A stretch of DNA of 64,000 bases, taken from assembly GCF_001558695.1 (NCBI RefSeq), contig NZ_LNTU01000038.1, forward strand, positions 1 through 64,000. Direction: 5' to 3'. Under the pieces are notes generated by a model, which was not told where the DNA came from, made no database searches, and saw nothing but the letters and a program-made list of their open reading frames with translations. This document shows positions 24,957-33,161 of the stretch, piece after piece. The stretch is from Paramesorhizobium deserti. Its GTDB lineage: Bacteria; Pseudomonadota; Alphaproteobacteria; Rhizobiales; Rhizobiaceae. A program made the position numbers and the translations under genes. Each line of letters starts with the position of its first letter. The stretch's first letter is position 1.

Positions 24957-26384
24957 ATGACGACCACTGTCATCATTGAATTGAACAAGCTGGACGCCGA
25001 CCCCAGGAACGTCCGCAAGACATACAATCCAGCCTAAATTGCCGACCTCGCCGCCAATATCGACGCGGAAGGGGTTCTGCAAAACCTCGTCGTGCGCGCT
25101 GGCGAGAAGCGCGGCCGCTACTATGTGACCGCAGGCGAACGTCGGAGAAAGGCGCTGCTGCTCTTGGTAGAGCACGGCAAGATCGCCAAGAACCATCCGG
25201 TCGAATGCAAGGTGCGCGATGGCGCGAAGGCAACGGAAACCAGCCCGTCGGAAAACATCTTTCGCGAGGACATGCACCCGGTCGACCAGTTCAAGGCTTT
25301 CTCGGTCATGGCGGACGAGGGGAAGTCCATAGCCGACATTGCCGCCCATTTCAGCGTCACCGAAATCATCGTGCGCCGCCGTCTGGCGCTGGCGAAAGTA
25401 TCGCCCAAGCTACTTGAGCTTCACCGTGACGGGGCAATGACCTTCGACCAGCTTTCCGCCTTCACGGTTTGCGATGACCATGAGCGACAGGAACAGGTCT
25501 GGAACAATATGCCGGGTTGGAACCGTCACGCCAACCGGATCAAGTCCAATCTCGTGACCGGCGAGATTGCCAGCACGGACCGGCGCGTAAGGCTGATCGG
25601 TGGGCTGGACACCTATGAACAGGCAGGCGGTGCCGTGCGCCGCGATCTCTTCGATGAGCAGGGCGGCGGTTATGTGCTTGATGTCGCATCGCTCGACAGG
25701 CTCGCTTCGCAACGGCTGGACGACGTTGCCGCGCCCTTTCGTGAGCAGGGCTGGAAATGGGTGGAGACGGCATTCGCGCGCCCGGATTGGATTTTCAACA
25801 TTCCGCGCATCTACCCCCAGGAGGTCGAGCTTTCCGCCGAGGATCAGGCCGACCACGACGCGCTCGTGAGCGAACGCGACGATCTGGCCGAAGTGATCGG
25901 CGATGATGACGCCGACGAGAGTGCCGGTGAGCGTCTCGCTGAAATCGACAGGCGATTGGACGAGCTTTCCGGGAAACAGGAGGTCTATCGGCCCGACGAT
26001 ATGGCTCGTAGCGGAGTGCTTGTGTTCATCAACCACTCCGGCAAAGCGGAGGCCGCGATCGGCATCGTCAGGGAAGAGGACGAAGCCGGGGAACCGGAAG
26101 GCGATAGCGACGAGAACGGAACCGAAGGCAGCGACGCCAGCGCCGAAACCGTTACCGCCGGCGGGGGAAACATCGAGGCCGGCAAAAGTAGCCCGAAGTT
26201 TACCCATCCCCAGGCCCTGATCGAGGTTCTGACCGCCAAGAAAACCGCAGCCTTGCGGGTGGAACTCGCGCACAATCCCGATGTGGCCCTTGCCGCTGTC
26301 GTCCACGCGATGCTGTTGCGCGTCAGCTATGGCGGATACCCACGCGGGCGGCTGCATCTTGCAATTCCGGCTTATGCGGATTAA
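24957..26384 (+). pseudogene. ParB-family nuclease-like protein, early nonsense codon
   Basis: Begins at the ATG at 24957 behind AGGAGATTGAAGCC. The ParB N-domain is evident: KLDADPRNVRKTYNPA, NLVVRAG, VTAGERRRKAL, and SENIFREDMHPVDQFKAF. Codon 27 is TAA (25035-25037), where an acidic residue is expected before IADLAANID. The remaining 448 codons are open, with a KorB/ParB helix-turn-helix and an acidic tail (EEDEAGEPEGDSDENG). The end LHLAIPAYAD appears frameshifted compared with the usual ...GYPRGSCLQ. This class sits on rhizobial plasmids and is longer than classical ParB. Re-initiation at 25092 is conceivable. Confidence 0.8.
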
Positions 26385-26386
26385 AT

Positions 26387-26402
26387 GTGGTTACGTAACC
26401 AC
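26387..26402. promoter_or_regulatory. 16-bp perfect palindrome, probable antitoxin operator
   Basis: GTGGTTACGTAACCAC lies 18 bases before the Phd-type antitoxin start and ahead of its GGAGG ribosome site. Phd/YefM antitoxins bind short palindromes at their own promoters, so this is the likely operator. Confidence 0.65.
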
Positions 26403-26419
26403 GATGTTGGAGGCTCGCG

Positions 26420-26674
26420 ATGACCATCACCACGCTGTCAGGCCGGGAGCTCAATCACGACCTTGGCCGCGCAAAGCGCGCCACCAAAGACGGGCCTGTC
26501 ATCATCACCGACAGGGGGCGGCCTGCGCATGTCCTTTTGTCGTTCGACGAGTACAAGCGGCTTACAGGCAAAATGCGGACGCTTGGTGACATGCTGGCAG
26601 CGCCGGGGGCGGAAGACGTTGACTTGCCGCTCCCTGAGCGCACGGAACGTACCCAGCCGGTCGACCTGTCCTGA
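26420..26674 (+). CDS. Phd/YefM-family antitoxin
   Basis: 84 residues. The N-terminal Phd/YefM fold (about 1-55) reads LSGRELNHDLGRAKRATKDGPVIITDRGRPAHVLLSFDEYKRL, and the C-terminal tail (TLGDMLAAPGAEDVDLPLPER) is the toxin-binding region. GGAGG precedes the ATG. The toxin ATG overlaps the stop in TGATG, so the two are translationally coupled. Intact. Confidence 0.93.
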   Translation: MTITTLSGRELNHDLGRAKRATKDGPVIITDRGRPAHVLLSFDEYKRLTGKMRTLGDMLAAPGAEDVDLPLPERTERTQPVDLS

Positions 26675-27099
26675 TGCTGTTGCTCGATACCAATGTCGTG
26701 TCCGAACTGCGCAAGGTCGCGAGCGGCAAGGCTGATCCCAATGTTGTGGTCTGGAATGAAACCGTCGATCCGGCCGAGACCTTCATTTCTTCCGTGATCC
26801 TGCATGAACTGGAGATCGGCGTCCGGCTGGTGGAGCATAATGATAGAGCCGCCGGCAAGGTGCTGCGCAACTGGCTGGAAAATACTGTTCTCACCGCGTT
26901 TTCCGGCCGCATCCTGCCTCTGGACGAGGCGGCGGCCGTTCAGGCGGCCCAATGGCATGTGCCCAATCCGAAACCGATCAATGACGCCTTTATTGCGGCG
27001 ACGGCCTTCACCCGTCGCATGACGCTGGTCACGCGCAATATCAAGGATTTCGAGGGCATGGGTGTCGCGCTTGTGAATCCCTGGGATATGCCGGCATAG
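26674..27099 (+). CDS. VapC-type PIN-domain toxin
   Basis: 141 residues. All four PIN acidic positions are visible: D5 in LLLDTNVVSEL, E45 in LHELEIG, D in PINDAFIAAT (about residue 104) and D in LVTRNIKDFEGMGV (about 122). VapC toxins are Mg-dependent endoribonucleases that cut tRNA or rRNA. Directly coupled to the Phd-type antitoxin. No lesion is visible, making this one of three apparently complete toxin-antitoxin pairs in the window. Confidence 0.94.
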   Translation: MLLLDTNVVSELRKVASGKADPNVVVWNETVDPAETFISSVILHELEIGVRLVEHNDRAAGKVLRNWLENTVLTAFSGRILPLDEAAAVQAAQWHVPNPKPINDAFIAATAFTRRMTLVTRNIKDFEGMGVALVNPWDMPA

Positions 27100-27266
27100 A
27101 AATCGTCTGCGCCATATGATTGCATCGCGACCGGTTTTCCAGCCGCAGCGCCGCCGGGCGGTGCGGCCGCGGCCGGAGCGAGCTGCAGGCGAGCGATGAG
27201 CCAAGCGGAGGAAACCCGCGCTCCGATATTGCTCTGTAGGGTTTTCCGATAGTCTCGATCTCGGAA

Positions 27267-27630
27267 GATACCGAGACTGGCGAGGTGCGCGAAACTCATC
27301 GGCAGCCCAATCTCCAGCCCTTCCGCGATGACCCCGATTGCTGGCTGGTCGCGTCGATCGAGGACTACGATCTCGAAAACGACACGGCGCGGCCGGGCCC
27401 GATCTTTTCCGAACGGGTAATTTCGCCGCCGGCTCCGCCTGATATCACCAGCGCCGCTGATGCGCTCGCCGTCATTCTCAACGACCGCGGCCGCGTTGAC
27501 GTCGATCATATCGTCGAGCTGCTGCACCGTGACGCGGAGGCGGTGATTGCCAAACTCGGCGAGGCCATCTTTCGCGATCCGGCCGACGGGGCATGGCAGA
27601 CCTCCGACGCCTATCTTTCCGGCCCGATGA
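27267..27630 (+). pseudogene. internal fragment of a large plasmid helicase/methylase-like protein
   Basis: A frame of about 120 codons (VRETHRQPNLQPFRDDPDCW, LVASIEDYDLENDTARPGPIF, DHIVELLHRDAEAVIAKLGE, IFRDPADGAWQTSDAYLSGP) corresponds, from memory, to the middle of the very large SNF2/methylase proteins encoded near ParB on rhizobial plasmids. It lacks start, Walker motifs and end; after SGP other sequence begins. Assignment is tentative, but the segment is clearly coding-like and truncated on both sides. Confidence 0.5.
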
Positions 27631-27748
27631 GGCGGAGGCGATCACGCCGGCGCTGATATTTGCGGGTCATCTCGGCGCTCGCATGGCCGAGGTGCTTCTG
27701 CATGAAGCGTTCGTCGACTTCGGCCGAGGAGGCGATATTCCACCATCA
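27611..27748 (-). pseudogene. tyrosine recombinase C-terminal fragment
   Basis: Leftward frame reading VDERFMQKHLGHASAEMTRK and YQRRRDR then a stop. HLGH and the final Tyr are the C-terminal active-site elements of phage-type integrases. A TGA bounds it upstream, so only about 45 codons remain. It overlaps the end of the helicase fragment on the other strand. Confidence 0.65.
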
Positions 27749-27871
27749 GAGCTGGGCTGAAGGCCAATTCGAATCCGGGGCAATGTCCACTGTCCGAGGA
27801 CAAAGGACAACCTGTACCAGTTGCGCGGTTTGACGCGGAAGTCCGCCCGCCGGACATGATAGGGAAGGAAG

Positions 27872-27905
27872 GAGCGCCAGAGTAGGCCTGGCGCTCGCAT
27901 TTTTG
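27872..27905 (-). terminator. bidirectional terminator after the cold-shock gene
   Basis: GAGCGCCAG (27872-27880) and CTGGCGCTC (27888-27896) make a 9-bp stem with a 7-base loop just after the cold-shock stop. On the + strand it is followed by GCATTTTT; on the gene's own strand by a pyrimidine-rich CTTCCTTCC. Confidence 0.6.
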
Positions 27906-27906
27906 A

Positions 27907-28107
27907 TCAGAGCACGCGGACGTTTTCCGCTTTGGATTTTCCGGTCTTGCGATCTTGACCCAGGTCATAGCTGACGCGCTGTCCGTCGCTCAATGCGCCG
28001 CCCTGAACTGCGGAGATATGCACGAACACATCCGTTCCGCCATTTTCGGGTGTGATGAAACCAAACCCCTTCTCGTTGTTGAAGAATTTGACCGTGCCGT
28101 TCGCCAT
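27907..28107 (-). CDS. cspA: cold-shock protein
   Basis: 66 residues, the normal size. RNP1 (KGFGFITP, residues 13-20) and RNP2 (VFVHIS, 27-32) of the single-stranded nucleic-acid binding cold-shock domain are perfect. It acts in the cytoplasm as an RNA chaperone and anti-terminator. GGAGA stands seven bases before the ATG at 28107; longer upstream readings lack support. It is a complete gene at the border between the scarred region and the metabolic region, with its own terminator. Confidence 0.97.
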   Translation of the reverse strand: MANGTVKFFNNEKGFGFITPENGGTDVFVHISAVQGGALSDGQRVSYDLGQDRKTGKSKAENVRVL

Positions 28108-28234
28108 GATGTGATCTCCAGAATTCAGCGATGAACGATGGGCTGGAAACCTATAGGCGTGTGACCATAGCGGCAATACCTTCTTTTTCTCTCGGGCGAG
28201 CAAGCGGTAGTTCTTGGATGTCACTGCCGCTTCG

Positions 28235-28338
28235 GTTGACCGTGACGGCATCCCCAACCCGACCGGCAAGCGCTGGAACGACACCACCATCCGGGGCAAC
28301 CGTATCATCAGTTCTGGCATCCTCAATTGGGAGCTTAG
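28235..28338 (+). pseudogene. serine recombinase (resolvase/invertase) fragment
   Basis: A short rightward frame reads [20 protein letters not shown] then [14 protein letters not shown], the recombinase domain of large serine recombinases (compare the usual GI-P-P-G..W...TI.GN...GTGILNNELY). No catalytic N-terminal domain is present. A scar of an integrative element. Confidence 0.6.
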
Positions 28339-28376
28339 ATCGAGGTCATCCGTTGGAAGTCACGTGCCGCATTAAT

Positions 28377-29243
28377 TCAACGGGTTGCAAGCAGCGTTTT
28401 GATGTAGAGCTCGCGCAGTTCAAGCGCGAGCGGGCCGGGCTTGCCGGTGCCGATCGGCTGACCGTCGATGGAAACAACGGGCATGACGATGGTCGAGGCG
28501 CTGGTGAAGAAGGCCTCGCGGGCGCGTAGCGCTTCTTCCACCGTAAAGGTGCGTTCGACGAAGGTGAGGTTCTTTTCCTCCACGAGGCGCAGGACGGCAC
28601 GGCGCGTGACGCCGGGCAGCACCGCATGGGAAAGCGGGCGCGAGACGATTTCATCGGCTTGCGTGACGATGAAGGCCGTCGAGGACGCGCCCTCGGTGAT
28701 AACACCGTCTTCTATCATCCAGGCCTCGCTGGCGCTGGCTTCAGCCGCCGCCCGCTTCGCCAGCACCTGTGCCAGCAGCGAGACCGACTTGATGTCGCGC
28801 CGTGCCCAGCGCAGATCGGGCACGGTGATCACATCGGCGCCTTTGGACAGAGCGGCATTGGCGCGCACTGGTTTGGCTTGCGTGAACATCACCACCGTCG
28901 GCTTCAGATCGGCGGGGGAGAGGAAATCGCGCTCGGAGACGCCGCGCGTGACCTCGATATAGATCAGCCCTTCCAAGAGGCCGTTGCGTGTTATCAGCTC
29001 ATTCTGGATGGCCGTCCATTTCGCCGGCGAATATGGGTTGGGAATGCCGATTTCGCGCAAGGAGCGATCGAGCCGCTGCAGATGCGCCTCGTTGTCGGCC
29101 AGCCGACCCTCGATCAGTGCCGTCACCTCATAGATGCCGTCGCCGAAGAGAAATCCCCGGTCCATGACCGGGATGGATGCCTCCTCAAGGGGAAGGAACG
29201 TGCCGTTGACATAGGCGATACGGGGAGAAGATGCGGCTGGCAT
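28377..29243 (-). CDS. D-amino-acid aminotransferase (class IV)
   Basis: 288 residues from the ATG at 29243. Fold-type IV PLP enzyme: YVNGTFLPLEEASIPVMDRGFLFGDGIYEV is the D-alanine transaminase start, K152 in RRDIKSVSLLAQ is the PLP lysine, and EAWMIEDGVITEGASSTAFIV is the diagnostic E...G...E...S/T-N/A region. It moves the amino group between D-amino acids and 2-oxoacids. Last gene of the nine-gene leftward operon, downstream of two peptidases, so it probably feeds D-residues released from peptides into central metabolism. An upstream extension of the frame is rejected because it overlaps the previous gene. Confidence 0.9.
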   Translation of the reverse strand: MPAASSPRIAYVNGTFLPLEEASIPVMDRGFLFGDGIYEVTALIEGRLADNEAHLQRLDRSLREIGIPNPYSPAKWTAIQNELITRNGLLEGLIYIEVTRGVSERDFLSPADLKPTVVMFTQAKPVRANAALSKGADVITVPDLRWARRDIKSVSLLAQVLAKRAAAEASASEAWMIEDGVITEGASSTAFIVTQADEIVSRPLSHAVLPGVTRRAVLRLVEEKNLTFVERTFTVEEALRAREAFFTSASTIVMPVVSIDGQPIGTGKPGPLALELRELYIKTLLATR

Positions 29244-29359
29244 TGGGATGTCTTTCTGGTTCGTGAGGGAGGCAAATCGGGTTCGTTCTTTAGCCGCATG
29301 ATCTTGTCCGGAAGTCTGCAACTTTTTGCTATCGCTGACCTTCGGTTCGGGATCACGCT

Positions 29360-30178
29360 TTAGCGCAGCATGGTGGACATGGCGGAGAGGCAGTTGATGA
29401 TGCGCACCGCAGCCTCGACGGTCGGTGCACGGAAACCGAGTTCGTCGCCTGAGAGCCGCTCGAGATCGGGCCACTGGCAGAAGAGATCGGCGAGCGCCGG
29501 CGTCTGTGCCCGGATGCGCGCCTCGATGGGGCCGGTCAGCCTGAAAGGCTGCACCTTTTCCAACTGACTCACCGCGTCCTTCATTCCTTCGCGGATCGCG
29601 GTCCGCGCGCGCTCGGGTGAAAGGCTCGTTCCACTGTTGCAGCCATGGGCTCGCTTGGTTTCGACGAAGACCGTGTTCGGGAAAAGCGCGCGGTTTTCTG
29701 AAATGAACACATCGTCGCCGCTTCCCAGGATTACGGGCACGTCATACTCTCCGGCGAGCGCGCCGTAGATGCCGGCTTCGCCGAGTTCCATCCCGTTCAA
29801 CTCGATCCGGGCGAAGGCGAAGCTGTTGATGGTGTGGGCGAGAATGCCGCGGCCATGCGCGCGCGAGTGATAACCGATCAGGCAAACAGCGTCCACGCCC
29901 TGCTCGACACCGGACATCATGCTCAGGTAGCGCGGCTTGCCCTGCACGGCGAGCGCGCGCGGATCGAGGAGATCGGGCGGCATGTTGCGGAAATTCCCAT
30001 GGGAATCGTTGACCAGAACCTCCGTCGCGCCGGCATTGAAGGCGCCCGCGATGGCGGCGTTCGCCTCCGCGATCATCAGAAGGCGGGCGCGCTCATATTC
30101 GGCATTGCCGGGACGGGTCTGCTCCGGATGATAGACGCCGGCAACGCCCTCTATGTCGGTGGAGATGAGGATTTTCAC
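29360..30178 (-). CDS. M55-family D-aminopeptidase
   Basis: 272 residues beginning with GTG at 30178 (VKILISTDIEGVAGV). D8 and E10 in the opening strand, the His in VNDSHGNFRN and the one in IGYHSRAHG match the zinc ligands of DppA, the Bacillus D-aminopeptidase that forms decamers and cleaves D-Ala peptides. The start codon overlaps the end of the P1 peptidase gene (GTGA). Together with the adjoining D-amino-acid aminotransferase this points to use of D-residue peptides, for example cell-wall fragments. Cytoplasmic: no signal peptide. Confidence 0.92.
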   Translation of the reverse strand: MKILISTDIEGVAGVYHPEQTRPGNAEYERARLLMIAEANAAIAGAFNAGATEVLVNDSHGNFRNMPPDLLDPRALAVQGKPRYLSMMSGVEQGVDAVCLIGYHSRAHGRGILAHTINSFAFARIELNGMELGEAGIYGALAGEYDVPVILGSGDDVFISENRALFPNTVFVETKRAHGCNSGTSLSPERARTAIREGMKDAVSQLEKVQPFRLTGPIEARIRAQTPALADLFCQWPDLERLSGDELGFRAPTVEAAVRIINCLSAMSTMLR

Positions 30179-31242
30179 TGCGGTTGCTCCATAAGCGTGG
30201 CAATATGGCCGCCCATCACGTCGAGAAGCGCGCGGCGGCAATGCCCGTCACGCCCCGTCACCGTTTCGGCGTGCCAGAGCGAATGGATGATCGCCTGCTC
30301 GGCGCTGTCCGCCACCGCCTGGAACAGCGGGTCGATAAGCGCGTCGTGCAGCATCGCGACATTTGGCATCGGACGCGCCGGGTCGAGCGGCAGCGTATAG
30401 GCGGTCGAAAAGGCGAGCGCGATGTCACCGCTGCCATGGCCGAAGACCGAGCCGGTGCGCGCCAGCCCCGCCCCGGCGCGCAAGGAAAGGCGGCGCAATT
30501 GCCGCGCGTCGAGCGGCGCATCGGTGGCGATGACGAGGATAATGGAGCCCTTTTCCGGCTCGCCGGTCGCGGCAAGCCTTTCGACCAGCATCGGCCCGAT
30601 GGCCCGGCCGGCAAGGCTCAACTGCTGCGGTCTTCCGAAATTCGAGAGAACCAGCGCGCCGACGGTGTACTCCGCACCATCGGCGCTGGGCACCCGCCGC
30701 GAGGCGCTGCCGATGCCGCCCTTGACACCGAAGCTCGACATGCCGCGCCCTGCGCCCACAGCGCCTTGCATGAAATCCGGCCCCGCGACGGCATAAGCCG
30801 TGAGATAGTGCTCCTCGTTGACCGCCATCGCCTGGATATCGTTCAAATAGCCGTCATTACATTCGAAGACGAGCGGATTGACAGTGGGCAGCCGCCGCCC
30901 GCATTGCGGATTGGCCGCCACGCATTGGCGGATCTGCGCCTGCGCGACCGTTCCGACGGAAAAGGTGTTGGTCAGGGCGATCGGCGTTTCCAGTACGCCA
31001 AGCTCCTCCACCTGCATCAGGCCGATGCTCTTGCCGAAGCCGTTCAGCACCGTGGCGGCGGCGGGAACGCGGTCGCGATAGGGATCGCCGCCATGCGGGC
31101 GCACCACCGTCGCGCCAGTCTGGAGAGGACCTTCGGCAATGGTTGCATGGCCGACTGTGACATCAGCCACATCGCTGATCGCGTTGCGCGGGCCGGCTTT
31201 CAGCGCGCCGATGTGAGGCGGCTCTATGGAATCGGGTTTCAC
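30175..31242 (-). CDS. P1-family aminopeptidase (DmpA/BapA type)
   Basis: 355 residues, full length for the family. P1 enzymes are Ntn-like hydrolases that self-cleave before a Ser: the site G232-S233 in EKGSIILVIATDAPL is unmistakable. Asn201 in LVLSNFG and the GAVGAGRGMSSFGVKGGIGSAS glycine-rich region complete the pocket. Characterised relatives release N-terminal L-, D-Ala or beta-amino acids from small peptides and amides. It overlaps the M55 gene by four bases and follows the permease gene by nine. No export signal, so it acts on imported peptides. Confidence 0.93.
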   Translation of the reverse strand: MKPDSIEPPHIGALKAGPRNAISDVADVTVGHATIAEGPLQTGATVVRPHGGDPYRDRVPAAATVLNGFGKSIGLMQVEELGVLETPIALTNTFSVGTVAQAQIRQCVAANPQCGRRLPTVNPLVFECNDGYLNDIQAMAVNEEHYLTAYAVAGPDFMQGAVGAGRGMSSFGVKGGIGSASRRVPSADGAEYTVGALVLSNFGRPQQLSLAGRAIGPMLVERLAATGEPEKGSIILVIATDAPLDARQLRRLSLRAGAGLARTGSVFGHGSGDIALAFSTAYTLPLDPARPMPNVAMLHDALIDPLFQAVADSAEQAIIHSLWHAETVTGRDGHCRRALLDVMGGHIATLMEQPQ

Positions 31243-31251
31243 TCCCGCCTC

Positions 31252-32151
31252 CTAGGTGCGATCAATCTTCGGATCGAGCGCGTCGCGCAGGCCATCGCCG
31301 AGAAGATTGAACGCCAGCACGGTGAAGAAGATGGCGAGGCTCGGAAACAGCGCCACATGGGGCGCGTTGACCATGTCGGCACGCGCATCGTTGAGCATCG
31401 CGCCCCATTCCGGCGTCGGCGGCTGCGCGCCCATGCCGAGGAAGGAGAGGCTGGCGGCGGTGATGATCGAGGTGCCGAGCCGCATGGTGAAATAGACGAC
31501 GATGGAGGAGATCGTGCCCGGCAGGATGTGCCGTACCAGAATAGTCCAGTCGGACGCGCCGATGCTTTTGACCGCTTCGATATAGGTCATGTGCTTCAAC
31601 ACCAGCGTATTGCCGCGCACCAGGCGGGCGAAAGCAGGGACGGAGAAGACCGACACGGCGACCACTACATTGATCATGGAACTGCCGAGAATGGCGACGA
31701 CGCCGATCGCCAGCAGGATGCCGGGGAAGGCGAAGAGCACATCCGATATGCGCATGACGATGCGGTCCCACCAGCCTTCGTAATAGCCGGCGAGGAGGCC
31801 GAGCGCGGTGCCTACCAGGCCGCCGAGCGCTACAGAGAGAATGCCGGTCGCCAGCGAAATGCGCGCGCCCATCAGGATGCGACTGAAGATATCGCGCCCG
31901 AGCGGATCGACGCCCAGCCAGTGCGACCAGGAGGGGCCGGCATTGAGCTGGTCGTAATCGAAATAATTCTCCGCATCGTAAGGGACGATCCAGGGCGCCA
32001 GCACGGCGAGGACTATCAGGAGCGCCACGAAGGCGAGCGCGGTGAGCGCCACCGGCTGCTTGCGGAACTTGCGCCAGAATTCACTCCACGGCGTGCGGAC
32101 GGTCTCGGAAGCAGCGGCGGTGCCGGGGTCGAGCGGAACGGTTTGCGTCAT
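31252..32151 (-). CDS. peptide ABC transporter permease (DppC type)
   Basis: 299 residues from the ATG at 32151. OppC/DppC signs: N-terminal cytosolic stretch [21 protein letters not shown], then about six membrane helices, [21 protein letters not shown] in the first periplasmic loop, and the [21 protein letters not shown] coupling (EAA) motif. It pairs with the DppB-type permease seven bases upstream to form the channel of a peptide importer. Stop to next start is nine bases, so it is in the same transcript as the peptidases. Confidence 0.94.
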   Translation of the reverse strand: MTQTVPLDPGTAAASETVRTPWSEFWRKFRKQPVALTALAFVALLIVLAVLAPWIVPYDAENYFDYDQLNAGPSWSHWLGVDPLGRDIFSRILMGARISLATGILSVALGGLVGTALGLLAGYYEGWWDRIVMRISDVLFAFPGILLAIGVVAILGSSMINVVVAVSVFSVPAFARLVRGNTLVLKHMTYIEAVKSIGASDWTILVRHILPGTISSIVVYFTMRLGTSIITAASLSFLGMGAQPPTPEWGAMLNDARADMVNAPHVALFPSLAIFFTVLAFNLLGDGLRDALDPKIDRT

Positions 32152-32158
32152 CGTCAGC

Positions 32159-33079
32159 TCACTTGTAGCGGATGGTTGGGTTGATAAGGCCATAGAGCAC
32201 ATCCACGACGAGGTTGATCAGGATGAATTCCAGCGAGAACAGGAGCACCAGCGCCTGGATCACGGGATAGTCGCGCTGGTTGACGGCGTCGACCAGCAGG
32301 CGACCGAGCCCCGGCCAGTTGAAGACCGCTTCCACGACGATCGAGCCGCCGAGGAGGAAGCCGAACTGCAGGCCCATCATGGTTACGACAGGGATCAGCG
32401 CATTGCGCAGACAATGTTTAGCGATCACTACACGTTCGTTGAGCCCTTTGGCCCGCGCGGTGCGCACGAAATCCTCCTGGATCACGTCGACGAAAGAGGC
32501 TCGCGTGAAGCGCGCCATGACGGCGGCCACGGCAGCGCCGAGCGTCAGCGACGGCAGGATGTAATTTCTCCAGCTGTCGGCGCCGACGGTCGGCAGCCAG
32601 CCGAGCTGGACCGAGAAAACCTGCATCAGCAGCATTCCGAGCGCGAAGGCCGGGAAGGAAATGCCCGATACAGCCAGCGTCATGCCGAGCCGGTCCGGCC
32701 ACTCATTGCGGTAGACGGCGGAAACGATGCCGATACCCATGCCGAAGGCGACGGCCCAAACCATGCTGGTGATGGTCAAAAGAAGCGTCGGCATGAAGCG
32801 TTCGGTGATCTCGGTTGAGACCGGACGGCGCGTGCGGATCGACGTGCCGAAATCACCCTGGATGAGATTGCCGAAATAGGTGACGAACTGTTCGGGCAGT
32901 GGCCGGTCCAGGCCCAGTTCGCTGCGCACCAGCGCTACCGTCTGTTCGTCGGCATCCTGTCCCGCCGCAAGCCGCGCGGGATCGCCCGGCAGCATGTGCA
33001 CGAAAAGGAACACGAGTACCGAAACGATCAACAGCGTGGGAAGCAAGCCCGTCAGCCGTTTCAGAAAATAGTAGAGCAT
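32159..33079 (-). CDS. peptide ABC transporter permease (DppB type)
   Basis: 306 residues with the DppB/GsiC start ([35 protein letters not shown]), about six membrane helices, and the coupling motif [24 protein letters not shown]. It is the first of the two permeases. The 82-base gap to the solute-binding gene holds a strong hairpin (33115-33149) that may lower expression of the permease compared with the binding protein. Confidence 0.94.
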   Translation of the reverse strand: MLYYFLKRLTGLLPTLLIVSVLVFLFVHMLPGDPARLAAGQDADEQTVALVRSELGLDRPLPEQFVTYFGNLIQGDFGTSIRTRRPVSTEITERFMPTLLLTITSMVWAVAFGMGIGIVSAVYRNEWPDRLGMTLAVSGISFPAFALGMLLMQVFSVQLGWLPTVGADSWRNYILPSLTLGAAVAAVMARFTRASFVDVIQEDFVRTARAKGLNERVVIAKHCLRNALIPVVTMMGLQFGFLLGGSIVVEAVFNWPGLGRLLVDAVNQRDYPVIQALVLLFSLEFILINLVVDVLYGLINPTIRYK

Positions 33080-33114
33080 GGTTCAAGACCGATCTGCGAT
33101 GGATGAAGGTGGAG

Positions 33115-33149
33115 CCCGGCGCGCATCCGGGGGTGTGATGCGCGCCGGG
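33115..33149 (-). promoter_or_regulatory. intercistronic hairpin after the peptide-binding gene
   Basis: CCCGGCGCGCATC (33115-33127) and GATGCGCGCCGGG (33137-33149) form a perfect 13-bp stem with a 9-base loop, between the binding-protein stop and the permease start. No T-run follows. Such hairpins protect upstream mRNA from 3' exonucleases and raise binding-protein levels in ABC operons. Confidence 0.65.
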
Positions 33150-33161
33150 ACGGAAAGCCGT

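Noticed and set aside
29244-29474. N-terminal extension of the D-amino-acid aminotransferase
   Set aside because: It overlaps the D-aminopeptidase end and lacks family similarity; the ATG at 29243 gives the usual N-terminus.
30184-32184. 666-codon rightward open frame over the permease and P1 peptidase genes
   Set aside because: Antisense shadow of GC-rich genes; composition is Arg/His/Gly-rich without any domain pattern, while the opposite strand carries well-recognised proteins.
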